From Nannocystis bainbridge (lineage in GTDB: Bacteria > Myxococcota_A > Polyangia > Nannocystales > Nannocystaceae): DNA of 64,000 bases. The notes below the pieces were generated by a model. The model was given only the letters and a program-made list of their open reading frames with translations. It searched no databases and was not told where the DNA came from. Each line of letters starts with the position of its first letter. Within the stretch, counting starts at the first letter, position 1. Where the stretch lies: positions 744,001-808,000 of the forward strand of contig NZ_JAQNDL010000003.1 of assembly GCF_028368995.1 (NCBI RefSeq), given 5' to 3'. Shown piece by piece: positions 1-9,185 of the stretch. The position numbers and the translations under genes are program-made.

Positions 1-1110
1 CCCGGTGAGCTCTGCGACGACGACACCGCGACCTGCATCGATTGCCAGCGCGTCGTCTGCTCCGACGGCGTCGTCGCCGGCGACGAGCAGTGCGACGACG
101 GCAACGGCAGCAACAGCGACGCCTGCACCAACGCCTGCAAGAACGCCACCTGCGGCGACGGCTTCCTGCACGAGGGGACCGAGCAGTGCGACGACGGCAA
201 CCCCAGCGACGCCGACGGCTGCATCGACTGCCATGAGGCCGTGTGCGGCGACGGCGTCGTGTGGCAGGACGTCGAGGGCTGCGACGACGGCAACCAGGTC
301 AACGACGACGCCTGCTCCAACAATTGCGCCCTGGCCTCCTGCGGCGACGGCATCGTCGGCCCCGGCGAGGCCTGCGACGACGGCAACGACAGCGACGCCG
401 ACGCCTGCCTCAACACCTGCAAGGACGCCTTCTGCGGCGACGGCTTCGTCCTCGTCGGCGTCGAGGCCTGCGACGACGGCAACCAGCTCGACAACGACGC
501 CTGCCTCGCCAATTGCGTGATCGCCTCCTGCGGCGACGGCCACGTCCACGACGGCGTCGAGGCCTGCGACGACGGCAACGCCACAGACGGCGACCTCTGC
601 TCCAACGCCTGCGCTGCCAACCCCAAGCGCGTGTTCGTCAGCAGCAAGATGTACACCGGCGCCCTCGGCGGGGTCACCGGCGCCGATACGAAGTGCAAGT
701 CGATGGCACAGGCCGCCGGCCTCGGCGGCAACTGGAAGGCCTGGATCTCCGGTGCCGACGACAGCAGCGCCCCCGCCGCGCGCTTCACCCGGTCGATCGG
801 CGGCTACTTCTTGCCGAACGGGACCCAAGTCGCCAACAACTGGGACGACCTCGTCGACGGCCTCCTGCAGGCGAAGATCGGCCAGCACGAGCCCGGCGCC
901 AACGTCCAAGGAGTGGGCCACACCGTGGTCCACACCAACACCAAAGCCGACGGCACGCGGACCGGCGACGCTCATTGCGCCGGCTGGACCAGCGATTCGG
1001 CCGACCTCTCGACCGCCCGTGGTTCGATGGCCCACGCGAACGTGCGCTGGACCGAAGACGACGTCCACTACTGCAGCATCGCGGCGCGCATCTACTGTTT
1101 CGAGCAGTAG
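1..1110 (+). CDS. Cys-rich DUF4215-repeat surface protein with C-terminal DUF1554-like domain (5' partial)
   Basis: The frame is open from base 1, so the N-terminus lies outside the window; 369 residues are visible. Residues 1-200 hold about six tandem copies of a 30-40 residue repeat of the form CGDG(I/V)V...G.E.CDDGN...DAC...C, the DUF4215 (myxobacterial Cys-rich) repeat, in which paired cysteines probably form disulfides outside the cell. From about residue 210 (RVFVSS.MYTG.LGG..GAD.KC) to the C-terminus is a domain like DUF1554 of Leptospira and myxobacterial surface proteins, itself with conserved Cys and Trp (CAGWTS, YCSIAARIYCFE). Family knowledge suggests an exported, possibly adhesive or structural protein; no enzymatic residues are evident. 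Transcription probably ends at the hairpin 86 bases downstream. Confidence 0.85.
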   Translation, partial: PGELCDDDTATCIDCQRVVCSDGVVAGDEQCDDGNGSNSDACTNACKNATCGDGFLHEGTEQCDDGNPSDADGCIDCHEAVCGDGVVWQDVEGCDDGNQVNDDACSNNCALASCGDGIVGPGEACDDGNDSDADACLNTCKDAFCGDGFVLVGVEACDDGNQLDNDACLANCVIASCGDGHVHDGVEACDDGNATDGDLCSNACAANPKRVFVSSKMYTGALGGVTGADTKCKSMAQAAGLGGNWKAWISGADDSSAPAARFTRSIGGYFLPNGTQVANNWDDLVDGLLQAKIGQHEPGANVQGVGHTVVHTNTKADGTRTGDAHCAGWTSDSADLSTARGSMAHANVRWTEDDVHYCSIAARIYCFEQ

Positions 1111-1195
1111 GACACGGACTTTGCCAACCACCTGATCGCGCTCGCCTTTCGCCCCAAGTCCGCGTCCTGGCACAGAAATTCTGCTGACACTTGAG

Positions 1196-1224
1196 AGCCC
1201 GCGAGTCCCCAGGACTCGCGGGCT
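1196..1224. terminator. Perfect 13-bp hairpin, likely terminator
   Basis: The arms AGCCCGCGAGTCC and GGACTCGCGGGCT are perfectly complementary around a 3-base loop (CCA). The hairpin sits between the converging DUF4215 gene and the HAD gene. There is no long T tract on either side, so intrinsic termination is inferred from stem strength and position. It could serve both strands. Confidence 0.6.
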
Positions 1225-1343
1225 TCGACCTGTGTCTTGGAGAGCTGGTGGAGACGCTCCAGGTCCGCGCGACGGCGATCGCCTCGGCGCGCGTCTCGGG
1301 GTCGAGCCAGACCGGCGAGGCCGTAGCCGGCTTCCTCGGCGAA

Positions 1344-2120
1344 TCAGGCGACCACGAAGGCGGCGAGGTCGGCGAGCGTCGCACCGGTGGCGTGCCCGGC
1401 CGCTGACAGGGCCTCGGGGGCGACGTCCAGGCGATTGAGCCAGAACGTCGGGAAGCCGAACCACGCGGCCCCGGCGGCGTCCCAGCCGCCGAACGCGGCG
1501 AATACGATCTGCTCGCGCGCGAGGCCGAGTGCGGCCGGCCCCAGCGCGTACGCCCGCGGGCTCGGCTTGAAGGTCCGAGCGCGGTGGGTGCTGATGTGCG
1601 CGTCGAACAGGTCGGCGAGCCCCGCGTGCTCGAGCAGCCGCGCGAGCATCGACGGCGAATAGTTGGCAAGCGGGGCCAGGCGCAGGCCGTCGCGCCGCCA
1701 CGCCTCGAGAGCGGCGCGGGTGTCGGGCCACGGCGTGAGCTCGGAATACGCGGCCACGAGCCGGCGCCGGTCGGCGGCGGACAGGCTCAAGCCGCGCGCG
1801 CCGGCGGCGTAGTCGAGGGCTTCGCCGGTGACGATCTCGAAGTCCTGGTACTGCCCGGCGGTGGCGCGCAGCCATGCATATTCGAACTGGCGGACGCGCC
1901 ATTCACGGCATAGATCGGCGGCCTCACCGGGAGCGACGGCCTCGGCGACCCACTCGACGCCACGCGGATCGAAGAGAGTGAACAGGTCGAAACAGATCCC
2001 ACGGATGGTGGCGCGCCCGCTCGGGGGCGGCTGTGGGCCGCTGGCGGCCGGTCTGGGCCTGCACGCGCCGAGCAGCCCGCCGGCGCCCGCGACCAACTGA
2101 AGGAATCGGCGGCGAGACAT
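1344..2120 (-). CDS. Tat-exported haloacid dehalogenase-like (HAD type II) lipoprotein
   Basis: 258 residues starting MSRRRFLQLVAG: a twin-arginine signal followed by a lipobox (LLGAC), so export by Tat and lipid anchoring are predicted. This start was chosen because it exposes the RRxF signal; the frame continues upstream without coding character. The mature part matches haloacid dehalogenase type II: the nucleophile motif reads FDLFTLFD (usual FDxYGTL.D), then LANYSPSML, a Lys in FKPSPRAY, and a terminal GGWDAAGAAWFGF segment like the family's acidic motif. Family members hydrolyse 2-haloacids or phosphate esters; the substrate here is unknown. An exported HAD of this type is unusual, because most are cytoplasmic. 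Confidence 0.8.
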   Translation of the reverse strand: MSRRRFLQLVAGAGGLLGACRPRPAASGPQPPPSGRATIRGICFDLFTLFDPRGVEWVAEAVAPGEAADLCREWRVRQFEYAWLRATAGQYQDFEIVTGEALDYAAGARGLSLSAADRRRLVAAYSELTPWPDTRAALEAWRRDGLRLAPLANYSPSMLARLLEHAGLADLFDAHISTHRARTFKPSPRAYALGPAALGLAREQIVFAAFGGWDAAGAAWFGFPTFWLNRLDVAPEALSAAGHATGATLADLAAFVVA

Positions 2121-2412
2121 ACGACGAGGATCGCGGGTCCGGGCGCCGCTGTCGATTGGCGATCGGCGTACCGCGTCTATGCATCTTTGTATGGGCCGCG
2201 TATGCTGGCGCGCAGTGCTCGACTGGGACGACCTGCGCTTCTCCGCACCCCGCAAAGCACGGCCCGAAGCACCACGGCCCGCACCCGCACGACCCCGGCC
2301 CTGCCCGCCCCGGCCCGCGATAGAGGCGCGCGCCGCCTCCGCCCTGCAACTCCGGGCGACAGGTGCGAGCGCCGACGGCGACCACCGCAGCCGTCGCGGG
2401 CTCATTCGCCGC

Positions 2413-3354
2413 CTATTCGTCGACGAACTCGACGAGTTGGAGGTCCGCCGAGACGCGCGGCCACTTCGTGCTCACGCTTCGAGCGCTGCCGCTCGAGACG
2501 AGGATGCGCTCGAGGTAGACCTCGATGTCGACGCGACCGAAGTCGAGGTTGGCGAAGTAGTCGTCGACCGGCACGATGAAGAGCTCGCCCCTGGCCCGAT
2601 CCACACGGAGCGCCGTGCTGTGATAGGAGTGGAACGCGTCGAAGAGGAGCGTGTCGGCGTCGAAGTTGCCGCACGTCTCCGTCCAATCGGTGAAGAAGAC
2701 AGTCTCGATGTCGGGGATGCAGATGACCCCGACGAGGAACGGCGCCCCGTCGGTGGGCCGCGGCGCCTCGTGGATCGCCGCCCAGAAGTCGCCGCCTTCG
2801 TCGGCCGCCTCGTGCCAGGCGAGCGGCACGCGGCTCTCGACGGCGAGCGGCACCGTCGGGTCGTGGATGCCGTCGGCGAAGCCGCCGCGCGACGAGTGGA
2901 ACGCGAGCGACAGGCCGTTCATCTGCTGATAGAAGCTCCGCAAGGCCGCCGGGAGGGCGAACCCCAGCTTGGCCTCGACGCGCGCGAGCTGCTCGTCCGT
3001 CGCGCCGGGCGGCGTCGCCAGACGAAGGATGCGGAGCCCGTTCTCTCGCGCGCCGGCGAGGCTCGCCTCGAGCCGCGCGCGGTAGTCGACGAGCGGCGGG
3101 CCGAGCAGCTCGCGCACGTCGGCCTCGGCGACGACCCGTGCCCCGCGAGCGCGGGCTCGCTCGGCCATGTCCGACGACGCTTCTCGCACGACGACGAGGG
3201 TCTCCGCGTCGACGGGGACGGCGTCCGTCAGCCAGCTCTCGCTGACGAACGCTCCACGGCTCTCGAACAGATAACCGAGCTCGCGGGACGTACCGACGCT
3301 CGTGAGGCCAGGCTGCAGGATGACGTTGACATGGCGGAGGGGCTGGATGGTCAT
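2413..3354 (-). CDS. SMI1/KNR4 (SUKH)-like protein with BRCT-like N-terminus
   Basis: 313 residues. From about 120 (EQLARVEAKLGFALPAALRSFY) onward it follows the SUKH/SMI1-KNR4 pattern: an amphipathic helix, LP..L..FY...NG, a central 'VGVICIPD' strand and a late 'L.FD.FH' segment. SUKH proteins are often immunity proteins to secreted toxins or general binding modules. The first about 100 residues contain a stretch (LVVVREASSDMAERARARG, then RVVAEADVRELL) that resembles the end of a BRCT fold; this is only a visual match. No toxin gene is adjacent, so an immunity role is not supported by context. Confidence 0.65.
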   Translation of the reverse strand: MTIQPLRHVNVILQPGLTSVGTSRELGYLFESRGAFVSESWLTDAVPVDAETLVVVREASSDMAERARARGARVVAEADVRELLGPPLVDYRARLEASLAGARENGLRILRLATPPGATDEQLARVEAKLGFALPAALRSFYQQMNGLSLAFHSSRGGFADGIHDPTVPLAVESRVPLAWHEAADEGGDFWAAIHEAPRPTDGAPFLVGVICIPDIETVFFTDWTETCGNFDADTLLFDAFHSYHSTALRVDRARGELFIVPVDDYFANLDFGRVDIEVYLERILVSSGSARSVSTKWPRVSADLQLVEFVDE

Positions 3355-3913
3355 GAGCGGTCTCGTTCTTCAGGTGGCCGGCGCGCGCCCGCCCCTCGTC
3401 GAGCGTGACGAGGGCTCGGCGGGCCTTCAGGTGACGCGCGGGCGCGCAACCATGACACCGGAGCGTGCGGGCGTGTAGAGGAGGGGTCGCAGGCGCGATT
3501 GGGATGAAAGACGAGGGCGGAGCGTCTTCGCATGCTCTCGCATCCATGCGATTCATCCTCGCGCGCATGCGAGGCTGAGATCGGCACGAGCGCCGCTGGT
3601 CTGCGCGACGCCGACGTCCGCGGTGCCGCAGGCGCGCCCCCGCACGCGATCAGGCTGGCGACGCGCTCCAGCGCGACCGGACCGAGCTCGCGGTCGTACG
3701 TCGCGCTGAGCCGTGCGGAGTCGAGGTCGAGCGGGACCCACCGCTGCGAAGTCCCTCGCGGACGCCATGAGACCCGCGCCTGATGAGCGGCACGAACCTG
3801 CCGGCGAGATGTGGAGGATCTGTGGAGGATCGTCGACATGCACGCGCGCGCGGCCTCCGGGTCGGCGATGACCCCACCGCTTCGTGATAGCGTCGGACCC
3901 GGAGGAGCAATTG
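3355..3913. other. Intergenic region, 559 bp, no gene seen
   Basis: Lies between divergent genes (SUKH-like protein and sulfatase). The frames here are arginine/alanine-rich with no family features. A cluster of GCATGC and CGCATG words occurs near 3530-3570. Promoters for both flanking genes must lie here, but no clear -35/-10 pair was found. Confidence 0.4.
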
Positions 3914-5512
3914 ATGGCGCGACATCCCAACATCCTGCTTATCATGACCGACGAGGAGCGTTACCCGCCTTGCTACGAGAGCGACGCGCTGCGGGCATTC
4001 CGGCGTGAACAGCTCCCCGGCCAGGCGGCCCTGCGGGCCCGCGCCACCGAGTTCCACCGCCATTACGCGGCCTCCGTCGCCTGCGCGCCGAGCCGGGCCA
4101 GCCTGTTCACCGGCCATTACCCCACCCTCCACGGCGTCCGCGCCACCGACGGCGCCGCCAAGGCCGCCCGCGATCCCGACGTGTATTGGCTCGACCCGAA
4201 CACCGTCCCGACCATGGGTCATTACTTCCGCGCCGCCGGCTATCGCACCTACTACCGCGGCAAATGGCACGTCTCGCACGCCGACCTCGTCACCCCTGAC
4301 ACCCATGCATCGCTGGCGAGCAGCGACGACGGCGGCGTCCCGCTCGTCGAGACCACCGCCCTCTACGCCGCCAGCGAGCGGCTCGCCCCGCACGGCTTCT
4401 CCGGGTGGATCGGCCCCGACCCGCACGGCCCCGCGCAATCCAACTGCGGCCTCCTGCGCGACCCGCTGTTCGGCGACCAGATAGAGCAGACGTTCGACGC
4501 GCTCGAGGCCGGGGACGACGCCGCCCCGTGGCTCGCCGTGGCCTCCTTCGTCAACCCGCACGACATCGTCCTGTTCGGGCTGCTGTGGCGCTCGTGGGGC
4601 TACGACCTGTTCGACGACAGCGTGCCCGAGATCGACGCGCCGCCGACCCAGGACGAGTCGCTGCGGACCAAGCCGAGCTGTCAGGCCGACTTCATCGACA
4701 AGTACCGCAAGATCTTCATCGCCCAGCCGCAGACCGCGAATTATCGTCGGTTCTATTATTATTTGCACAAGCTCGTCGACGCCCAGGTAAACCGCGTGCT
4801 GCAGCGCCTGGCCGCCTCGCGCTTCGCCGATGACACCGTCATCGTCTACACCTCCGACCACGGCGACATGCTCGGCGCCCACGGCGGCATGCATCAGAAG
4901 TGGCACAACGTCTACGACGAGAGCTGGCGCGTCCCGCTGCTGGTCGCCGGGCCCGGCATCCCGGCCGGACGGCGCGTCGATCGCCCCACGTCGCACGTCG
5001 ACCTGCTGCCGACCCTGCTCGGCCTCGCCGGGCTCGACGCCGCCGCGCTGTCCGCCGACCTGGCGCGCACCCACAGCGAGGCGCTGCCGCTGCCCGGCCG
5101 CGACCTGTCGCCGCTGCTGCGCGGCGGCGCCGGCGAGGACGCGCCGATCTATCTCATGACCGAGGACGAAGTGTCCGAAGGCCTCGACCAGACCTCGACC
5201 GTCGGGCTCGCCTACGACGCCGTCGAGGAGCCGGCCAAGGTCGAAGCCGTGCTCACCCGCCTCGACCCCGACGGTCCGCTCTACAAGTACGCCCGCTACT
5301 ACGAGCAGTCACAGATCGGCGTAGACGGCCCGCCGCGGCGTCAGCGCGAGGAGTTCGAGCTCTACGACCTGGACGCCGATCCGACCGAGCTCGTCAACCT
5401 CGCGCACCGCAAACACGACGATCACCGCACCCGCGCGACGCAGGCGCGGCTGGCGGCGCTGCTCGACGAGGTCCGGGCGCAGAAGGCCCTGCACCCGCGC
5501 CGACGCGGCTAA
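3914..5512 (+). CDS. Type I sulfatase (formylglycine-dependent arylsulfatase/alkaline phosphatase superfamily)
   Basis: 532 residues. The start at 3914 (MARHPNILLIM) has a strong ribosome site GGAGGAG six bases upstream and begins just before the first beta strand. The modification motif C-x-P-x-R is present (CAPSR, Cys57), the Cys normally oxidised to formylglycine. The metal-binding start reads TDEERYP where DDxR is usual. Other superfamily hallmarks are KWH (residues 116-118), FVNPHD and SDHGD.LGAHG. The C-terminal part (EFELYDLDADPTELVNLA) is typical of sulfatases and phosphonate monoester hydrolases. No signal peptide is seen, so it is probably cytoplasmic. It needs a maturase (FGE or anSME) that is not adjacent. 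The substrate cannot be assigned. Confidence 0.9.
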   Translation: MARHPNILLIMTDEERYPPCYESDALRAFRREQLPGQAALRARATEFHRHYAASVACAPSRASLFTGHYPTLHGVRATDGAAKAARDPDVYWLDPNTVPTMGHYFRAAGYRTYYRGKWHVSHADLVTPDTHASLASSDDGGVPLVETTALYAASERLAPHGFSGWIGPDPHGPAQSNCGLLRDPLFGDQIEQTFDALEAGDDAAPWLAVASFVNPHDIVLFGLLWRSWGYDLFDDSVPEIDAPPTQDESLRTKPSCQADFIDKYRKIFIAQPQTANYRRFYYYLHKLVDAQVNRVLQRLAASRFADDTVIVYTSDHGDMLGAHGGMHQKWHNVYDESWRVPLLVAGPGIPAGRRVDRPTSHVDLLPTLLGLAGLDAAALSADLARTHSEALPLPGRDLSPLLRGGAGEDAPIYLMTEDEVSEGLDQTSTVGLAYDAVEEPAKVEAVLTRLDPDGPLYKYARYYEQSQIGVDGPPRRQREEFELYDLDADPTELVNLAHRKHDDHRTRATQARLAALLDEVRAQKALHPRRRG

Positions 5513-6030
5513 GTGAACCACGCGAGCCGTTTCACGCGGCCCTCGGGGGTCCGGGAGACGACTCGCGTCTTTCGTCCCGCGCGCGCCCCGAGCAGCCGCC
5601 TTGCCCGCGGGATGGCGAGCGCGCGGCGCTCCTGTTCTCGCGCCGGCTGCGGACCCGCGCGACCTGGCGGCCTGGCGCTCACCGTGCATGCACTGCGACG
5701 GCGAGTGCGGACAGTCGAGGGCGCTTCAATGTTGCGCGCGCGTCGACCCGCGCCATGGTGACGGGACAGCGCCTGTCGCCACGACCTCTTTCATGTTCGC
5801 CACCGGTACCGAGGATAGTTGCCCGACGGTCGGCGGCCGCAGGGTCGACGAGACGGCGAAGCGCGGCATTACGACCTCTGGCGGCGCGGCTTTGATCTCG
5901 TGGACAAGTGGGAGCTCCGTGCCGTTCGCGCTCGTGGGCGGCGTGGCAGGCGCGCGGTGGACCGGCGGTGCGTTCGACGGAGCCGTGCCGTGAGCCCCGT
6001 GCCGTCATCCTCCGCGATCGGAGCGTCGCC
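5513..6030. other. Intergenic region, 518 bp, no gene seen
   Basis: Between the sulfatase and the CoA-transferase. All frames look non-coding (long Arg/Ala runs, no domains). It probably holds the promoter of the CoA-transferase; no recognisable box was found. Confidence 0.4.
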
Positions 6031-7572
6031 ATGACGATTCCGATCGCGGAGCGAATCCAGTGCGACGCGCTGCGGCGCAAGCTGGTGCCGGTCGAGGAGG
6101 CCGTCCAGCACGTGCGCAGCGGCGATGTCCTCGCCGTCAGCGGGTTCACCAAGGCGGGTGAGCCCAAGGCGTTCTTGCCGGCCCTCGCCCGCCACCTCGC
6201 CACCCTCCCCGACGCGCGCATCAGCGTCTACAGCGGAGCCTCGCTGTCGGAGGAGGTCGAGGGTCCTCTCGCGCCGTTCATCGCCCGCCGCGGGCCCTAC
6301 ATGGCGAGCGCCGCGTCACGCCGGTTGATCCACGCCGGCAAGATGCAGTACGCCGACGCGCACCTGTCTCACTTCGCCCGCGGCCTGATGTACGGGTTCT
6401 ACGGCGACATCGATCTGGCGGTCGTCGAGGTCTCGCGGATCCGTCCGGACGGCAGCGTCGTTCTCTCCTCGTCGGTCGGCATCTCGGCGGAGGCGCTGGC
6501 GCGCGCCCGGGCCGTCATCCTCGAGGTCAATACGACGATCCCCGACTTTACCGGCATGCACGACATCGTGCTGCCGCCGGCGCCGCCGACCATCGGCTGG
6601 CCCGTGCCCGTCACCGGCGTGCGCGACCGCGTCGGTCTCCCCTACGTCCTGCTCGATATGGCCAAGGTGATCGCCGTCATCGAATCGTGCCAGCCCGACT
6701 TCCCGGTAGCGTTTCGGGCTGGCGGAGCCGCCTGCGACGCGATCGCCGACCACGTCCTCGCCTTCCTCGGCGAGTGCCGCGATCGCTTCGGCTGGCATCA
6801 CTGGGTCCCGCCGCTGCAATCGGGGGTGGGCAACATCGCCAATGCGGTGATCGCCGGGCTTGCCCGCTCGCCGTTCCAGCGCCTGCACTTCTGGACCGAG
6901 GTGTTTCAGGAGGGCCTCCTCGGGGTGGTCGCCGACCGCGACCGGTTCGCGGGTGCCTCGGCGTCGGCGATCTCGCTAGCCGACACGGCGCCGGCGCGCG
7001 TCGAGGCGCTCATGCGGGCGGCCCGAGGTGACCTCGTCCTGCGGCCGATGTGGATGTCCAACAACCCGGAGCTCATCGCCCGACTTCACGTCGTCGCCAT
7101 GAACACGCCGATCGAGGTCGACATCTATGGCCACGCCAATTCGACGCGCGTCGACGGCTCGCGGGTCGTCAACGGGCTCGGCGGGAGCGGCGATTTCTTC
7201 CGCAACGCCTACCTCAGCGTCGCCCACACGCCCTCGGTGCGGACCCTCCGCGACGGTCGCACGATCTCGTGCGTGTTGCCGTACGTGAGCCACGTCGACC
7301 ACACTGAGCACGACATCAAGTGCATCGTCACCGAGCACGGCTACGCGACCACCTTCGGCATCCGCTCGCCGCGGGCCCGCGCCGGCGAGATCATCGACCG
7401 CTGCGCTCACCCGCACTTCCGCCCGCTCCTCCACGAGTACGTGGCGATGGCAGGCGAAGGCGACGAACCGCGGCTGCTGGCGACGGACCGGCTCGAAGGG
7501 TGGTGGCGTGATTATGACGCGGCCTGCACCGCGTTCCCACGCGGACCCGGGTGCGCATCGCAAGGTGCTTGA
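6031..7572 (+). CDS. Acetyl-CoA hydrolase / succinyl-CoA:acetate-type CoA-transferase
   Basis: 513 residues, start MTIPIAERI with GGAG about 8 bases upstream. Full-length similarity of layout to the class I acetate CoA-transferases (AarC/Cat1/Ach1): an N-terminal SG(F)TKAGEPK glycine loop, SGVGNIANAV, the catalytic Glu in FWTEVFQEG (Glu290, which forms the glutamyl-CoA thioester in the family), YGHANST, and the second glycine-rich loop NGLGGSGDFFRNA. It would move CoA between acyl-CoAs (for example succinyl-CoA or acetyl-CoA) and acetate. It stands alone, with no cycle genes beside it, so the physiological pair of acids is unknown. Confidence 0.88.
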   Translation: MTIPIAERIQCDALRRKLVPVEEAVQHVRSGDVLAVSGFTKAGEPKAFLPALARHLATLPDARISVYSGASLSEEVEGPLAPFIARRGPYMASAASRRLIHAGKMQYADAHLSHFARGLMYGFYGDIDLAVVEVSRIRPDGSVVLSSSVGISAEALARARAVILEVNTTIPDFTGMHDIVLPPAPPTIGWPVPVTGVRDRVGLPYVLLDMAKVIAVIESCQPDFPVAFRAGGAACDAIADHVLAFLGECRDRFGWHHWVPPLQSGVGNIANAVIAGLARSPFQRLHFWTEVFQEGLLGVVADRDRFAGASASAISLADTAPARVEALMRAARGDLVLRPMWMSNNPELIARLHVVAMNTPIEVDIYGHANSTRVDGSRVVNGLGGSGDFFRNAYLSVAHTPSVRTLRDGRTISCVLPYVSHVDHTEHDIKCIVTEHGYATTFGIRSPRARAGEIIDRCAHPHFRPLLHEYVAMAGEGDEPRLLATDRLEGWWRDYDAACTAFPRGPGCASQGA

Positions 7573-7858
7573 CCGGCCCCGGCTTGGCTCGGCATCACCC
7601 GGCACGCGCCGCGGCGCCGATCGAGCTCGTGTTGGAGTGGCAGAGACGGCGCGGCCTGCGGCTGTTCTCGTCAGCGCACGCATCGCCGTCCGTCTGTATG
7701 ACAACCGCCAGCCGCCGCCGCGCATCCGTGACGCTCGAGGCAGGCCCCATACCTCCGTCGTTCGCACGTTCGCTTGACCGGATTGTACGTATAAGCTCTA
7801 GCTTCCGCGCCGACCCATGGAGCGCCAGGCGCGAATCGTCGGGTCGTGAACGAAGCCG

Positions 7859-8035
7859 ATGTCGCTGCTGTCTGCGCCGCTCACCGTCGCCCTGCTGGTC
7901 GCACCGACGCCCTCGTCTGCGAGTTGTCGGGGCCCGCTCGGTCGCGCGGCGGTGGTCGCCTGTGCGCTCGCCCAGCACCCGAGCAAGGCGCTCGAGCTGG
8001 CGCGCGTGGTCGGGCTGCTGCGGGAGAGTGTTTGA
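7859..8035 (+). pseudogene. 58-residue exported peptide, possibly the truncated N-terminus of a CzcC/TolC-type outer-membrane factor
   Basis: This short frame (ATG at 7859, TGA at 8033) encodes a good signal peptide (MSLLSAPLTVALLVAPTPSSA) followed by a stretch with AVVACALAQHPSKALELAR, which resembles the first mature helix of outer-membrane efflux proteins (V.CAL..HP). It stops 2 bases before the RND adaptor start, exactly where the outer-membrane component sits in czcCBA operons. I infer that the gene lost all but its start, or that the first exon-like segment survives as a small exported protein. The family match is weak and rests mostly on position. Confidence 0.45.
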
Positions 8036-8037
8036 GC

Positions 8038-9183
8038 ATGCGGAGGTCGTCGCTGTTGGCGCTGTCGCTCGTCGGCTGTGGCGCGCGGCCGGTCGAGAGC
8101 GGCGGGCACGACGGAGCCAAGCCCCACGAGCTGCCGCGCCGCGTCGAGCTGTCGAAGCAGGTGATCGTGGAGGCGAACATCCAGACCGAGCCCGTGCAGC
8201 GCCGGGTGGTGGCGCCGGTGCTGCTCTCGGTGGGGAGAGTCGAGGCCGATCCGGGACGCACGGCGCAGGTGCCCGTCAAGGTCGGCGGGATCGTCGAACA
8301 GGTGCTGTTCCGCGAGGGCGACCTGGTGAAGCAGGGCCAGGTGATGGCGACGGTGCGCGCGCCGGCCCTCGGGAGCCTGCGTGCCGACCTGGCGTCGCTG
8401 CGGGCGCGGACGACCTCCGCGCGCTCGAACCTGCGACGGCTGCAGGCGCTGGCCCAGCGCAACATGACGTCGCTGCAGGAGCTGGCGGCCGCGCGCGCCG
8501 AGGCCACCGCCCTCGAGGCCGAGGCGGCGGCGGCGAAGGAGCGGCTGCAGGCGCTCGGGCTGAGGGCGAAGGGCGACCCGGTGGTGTTCCAGCTGCGCGC
8601 GCCGATCTCTGGCCACGTCCTGCAGCGCAACGTGGTGACCGGTCAGCCTGTGACGCCGGAGCAGACGCTGGCGACGATCGCCGACCTCGACCACGCATGG
8701 TTCATCGCCCGCCTGTTCGAGCACTTGCTGGCGAAGGTCCGCGTTGGCGCGGCGGTCGAGGTCGAGCTCAACGCGTATCCCGACCACCCCCTTCACGGGA
8801 CGCTCGATTATATCGCGCCCAGGGTCGACGCCGAGGCGCAGACGGTGGTCGCACGCGTCCCGCTCGACAACCGTGAGGACCTCCTGCGCATCGGCCTGTT
8901 CGGCAAGGCGAGGATCGTCGTGACGGACCACGGAGCCTCGCCCGAGCCTCGCCTCGCGGTCCCGCGCGACGCGATCGTCGACGTCGCCGGCATGACGATG
9001 GTGTTCGTGCGCGCCGAGGACGGAGCGTTCGAGCCGCATGAAGTGGTTCTCGGGACGGCGGGCGAGGGGGTCGTGGAGATCCTGCGAGGCCTACGCGAGG
9101 GCGAGTCGGCGGTGACGCACGGGGCGTGGACACTCAAGAGCGTGCTGCTCAAGAGCACCTTCGGTGAGGAGCCCGGGCACTAG
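8038..9183 (+). CDS. czcB: RND efflux periplasmic adaptor (membrane fusion lipoprotein, CzcB/CusB family)
   Basis: 381 residues. The start at 8038 gives MRRSSLLALSLVGC, a lipoprotein signal (lipobox LVGC), better than the longer upstream frame. Then comes the adaptor layout: a lipoyl-like half (VGGIVEQVLFREGDLVKQGQVMATV), a coiled-coil hairpin (about residues 115-170, Ala/Leu/Arg-rich with QALAQRNMTSLQELAAARAE), the second lipoyl half (ISGHVLQRNVVTGQPV), a beta-barrel region and a membrane-proximal tail. It links the inner-membrane pump to an outer-membrane channel. Two bases separate it from the downstream pump and two from the upstream short frame, so they are co-transcribed. Confidence 0.9.
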   Translation: MRRSSLLALSLVGCGARPVESGGHDGAKPHELPRRVELSKQVIVEANIQTEPVQRRVVAPVLLSVGRVEADPGRTAQVPVKVGGIVEQVLFREGDLVKQGQVMATVRAPALGSLRADLASLRARTTSARSNLRRLQALAQRNMTSLQELAAARAEATALEAEAAAAKERLQALGLRAKGDPVVFQLRAPISGHVLQRNVVTGQPVTPEQTLATIADLDHAWFIARLFEHLLAKVRVGAAVEVELNAYPDHPLHGTLDYIAPRVDAEAQTVVARVPLDNREDLLRIGLFGKARIVVTDHGASPEPRLAVPRDAIVDVAGMTMVFVRAEDGAFEPHEVVLGTAGEGVVEILRGLREGESAVTHGAWTLKSVLLKSTFGEEPGH

Positions 9184-9185
9184 GC

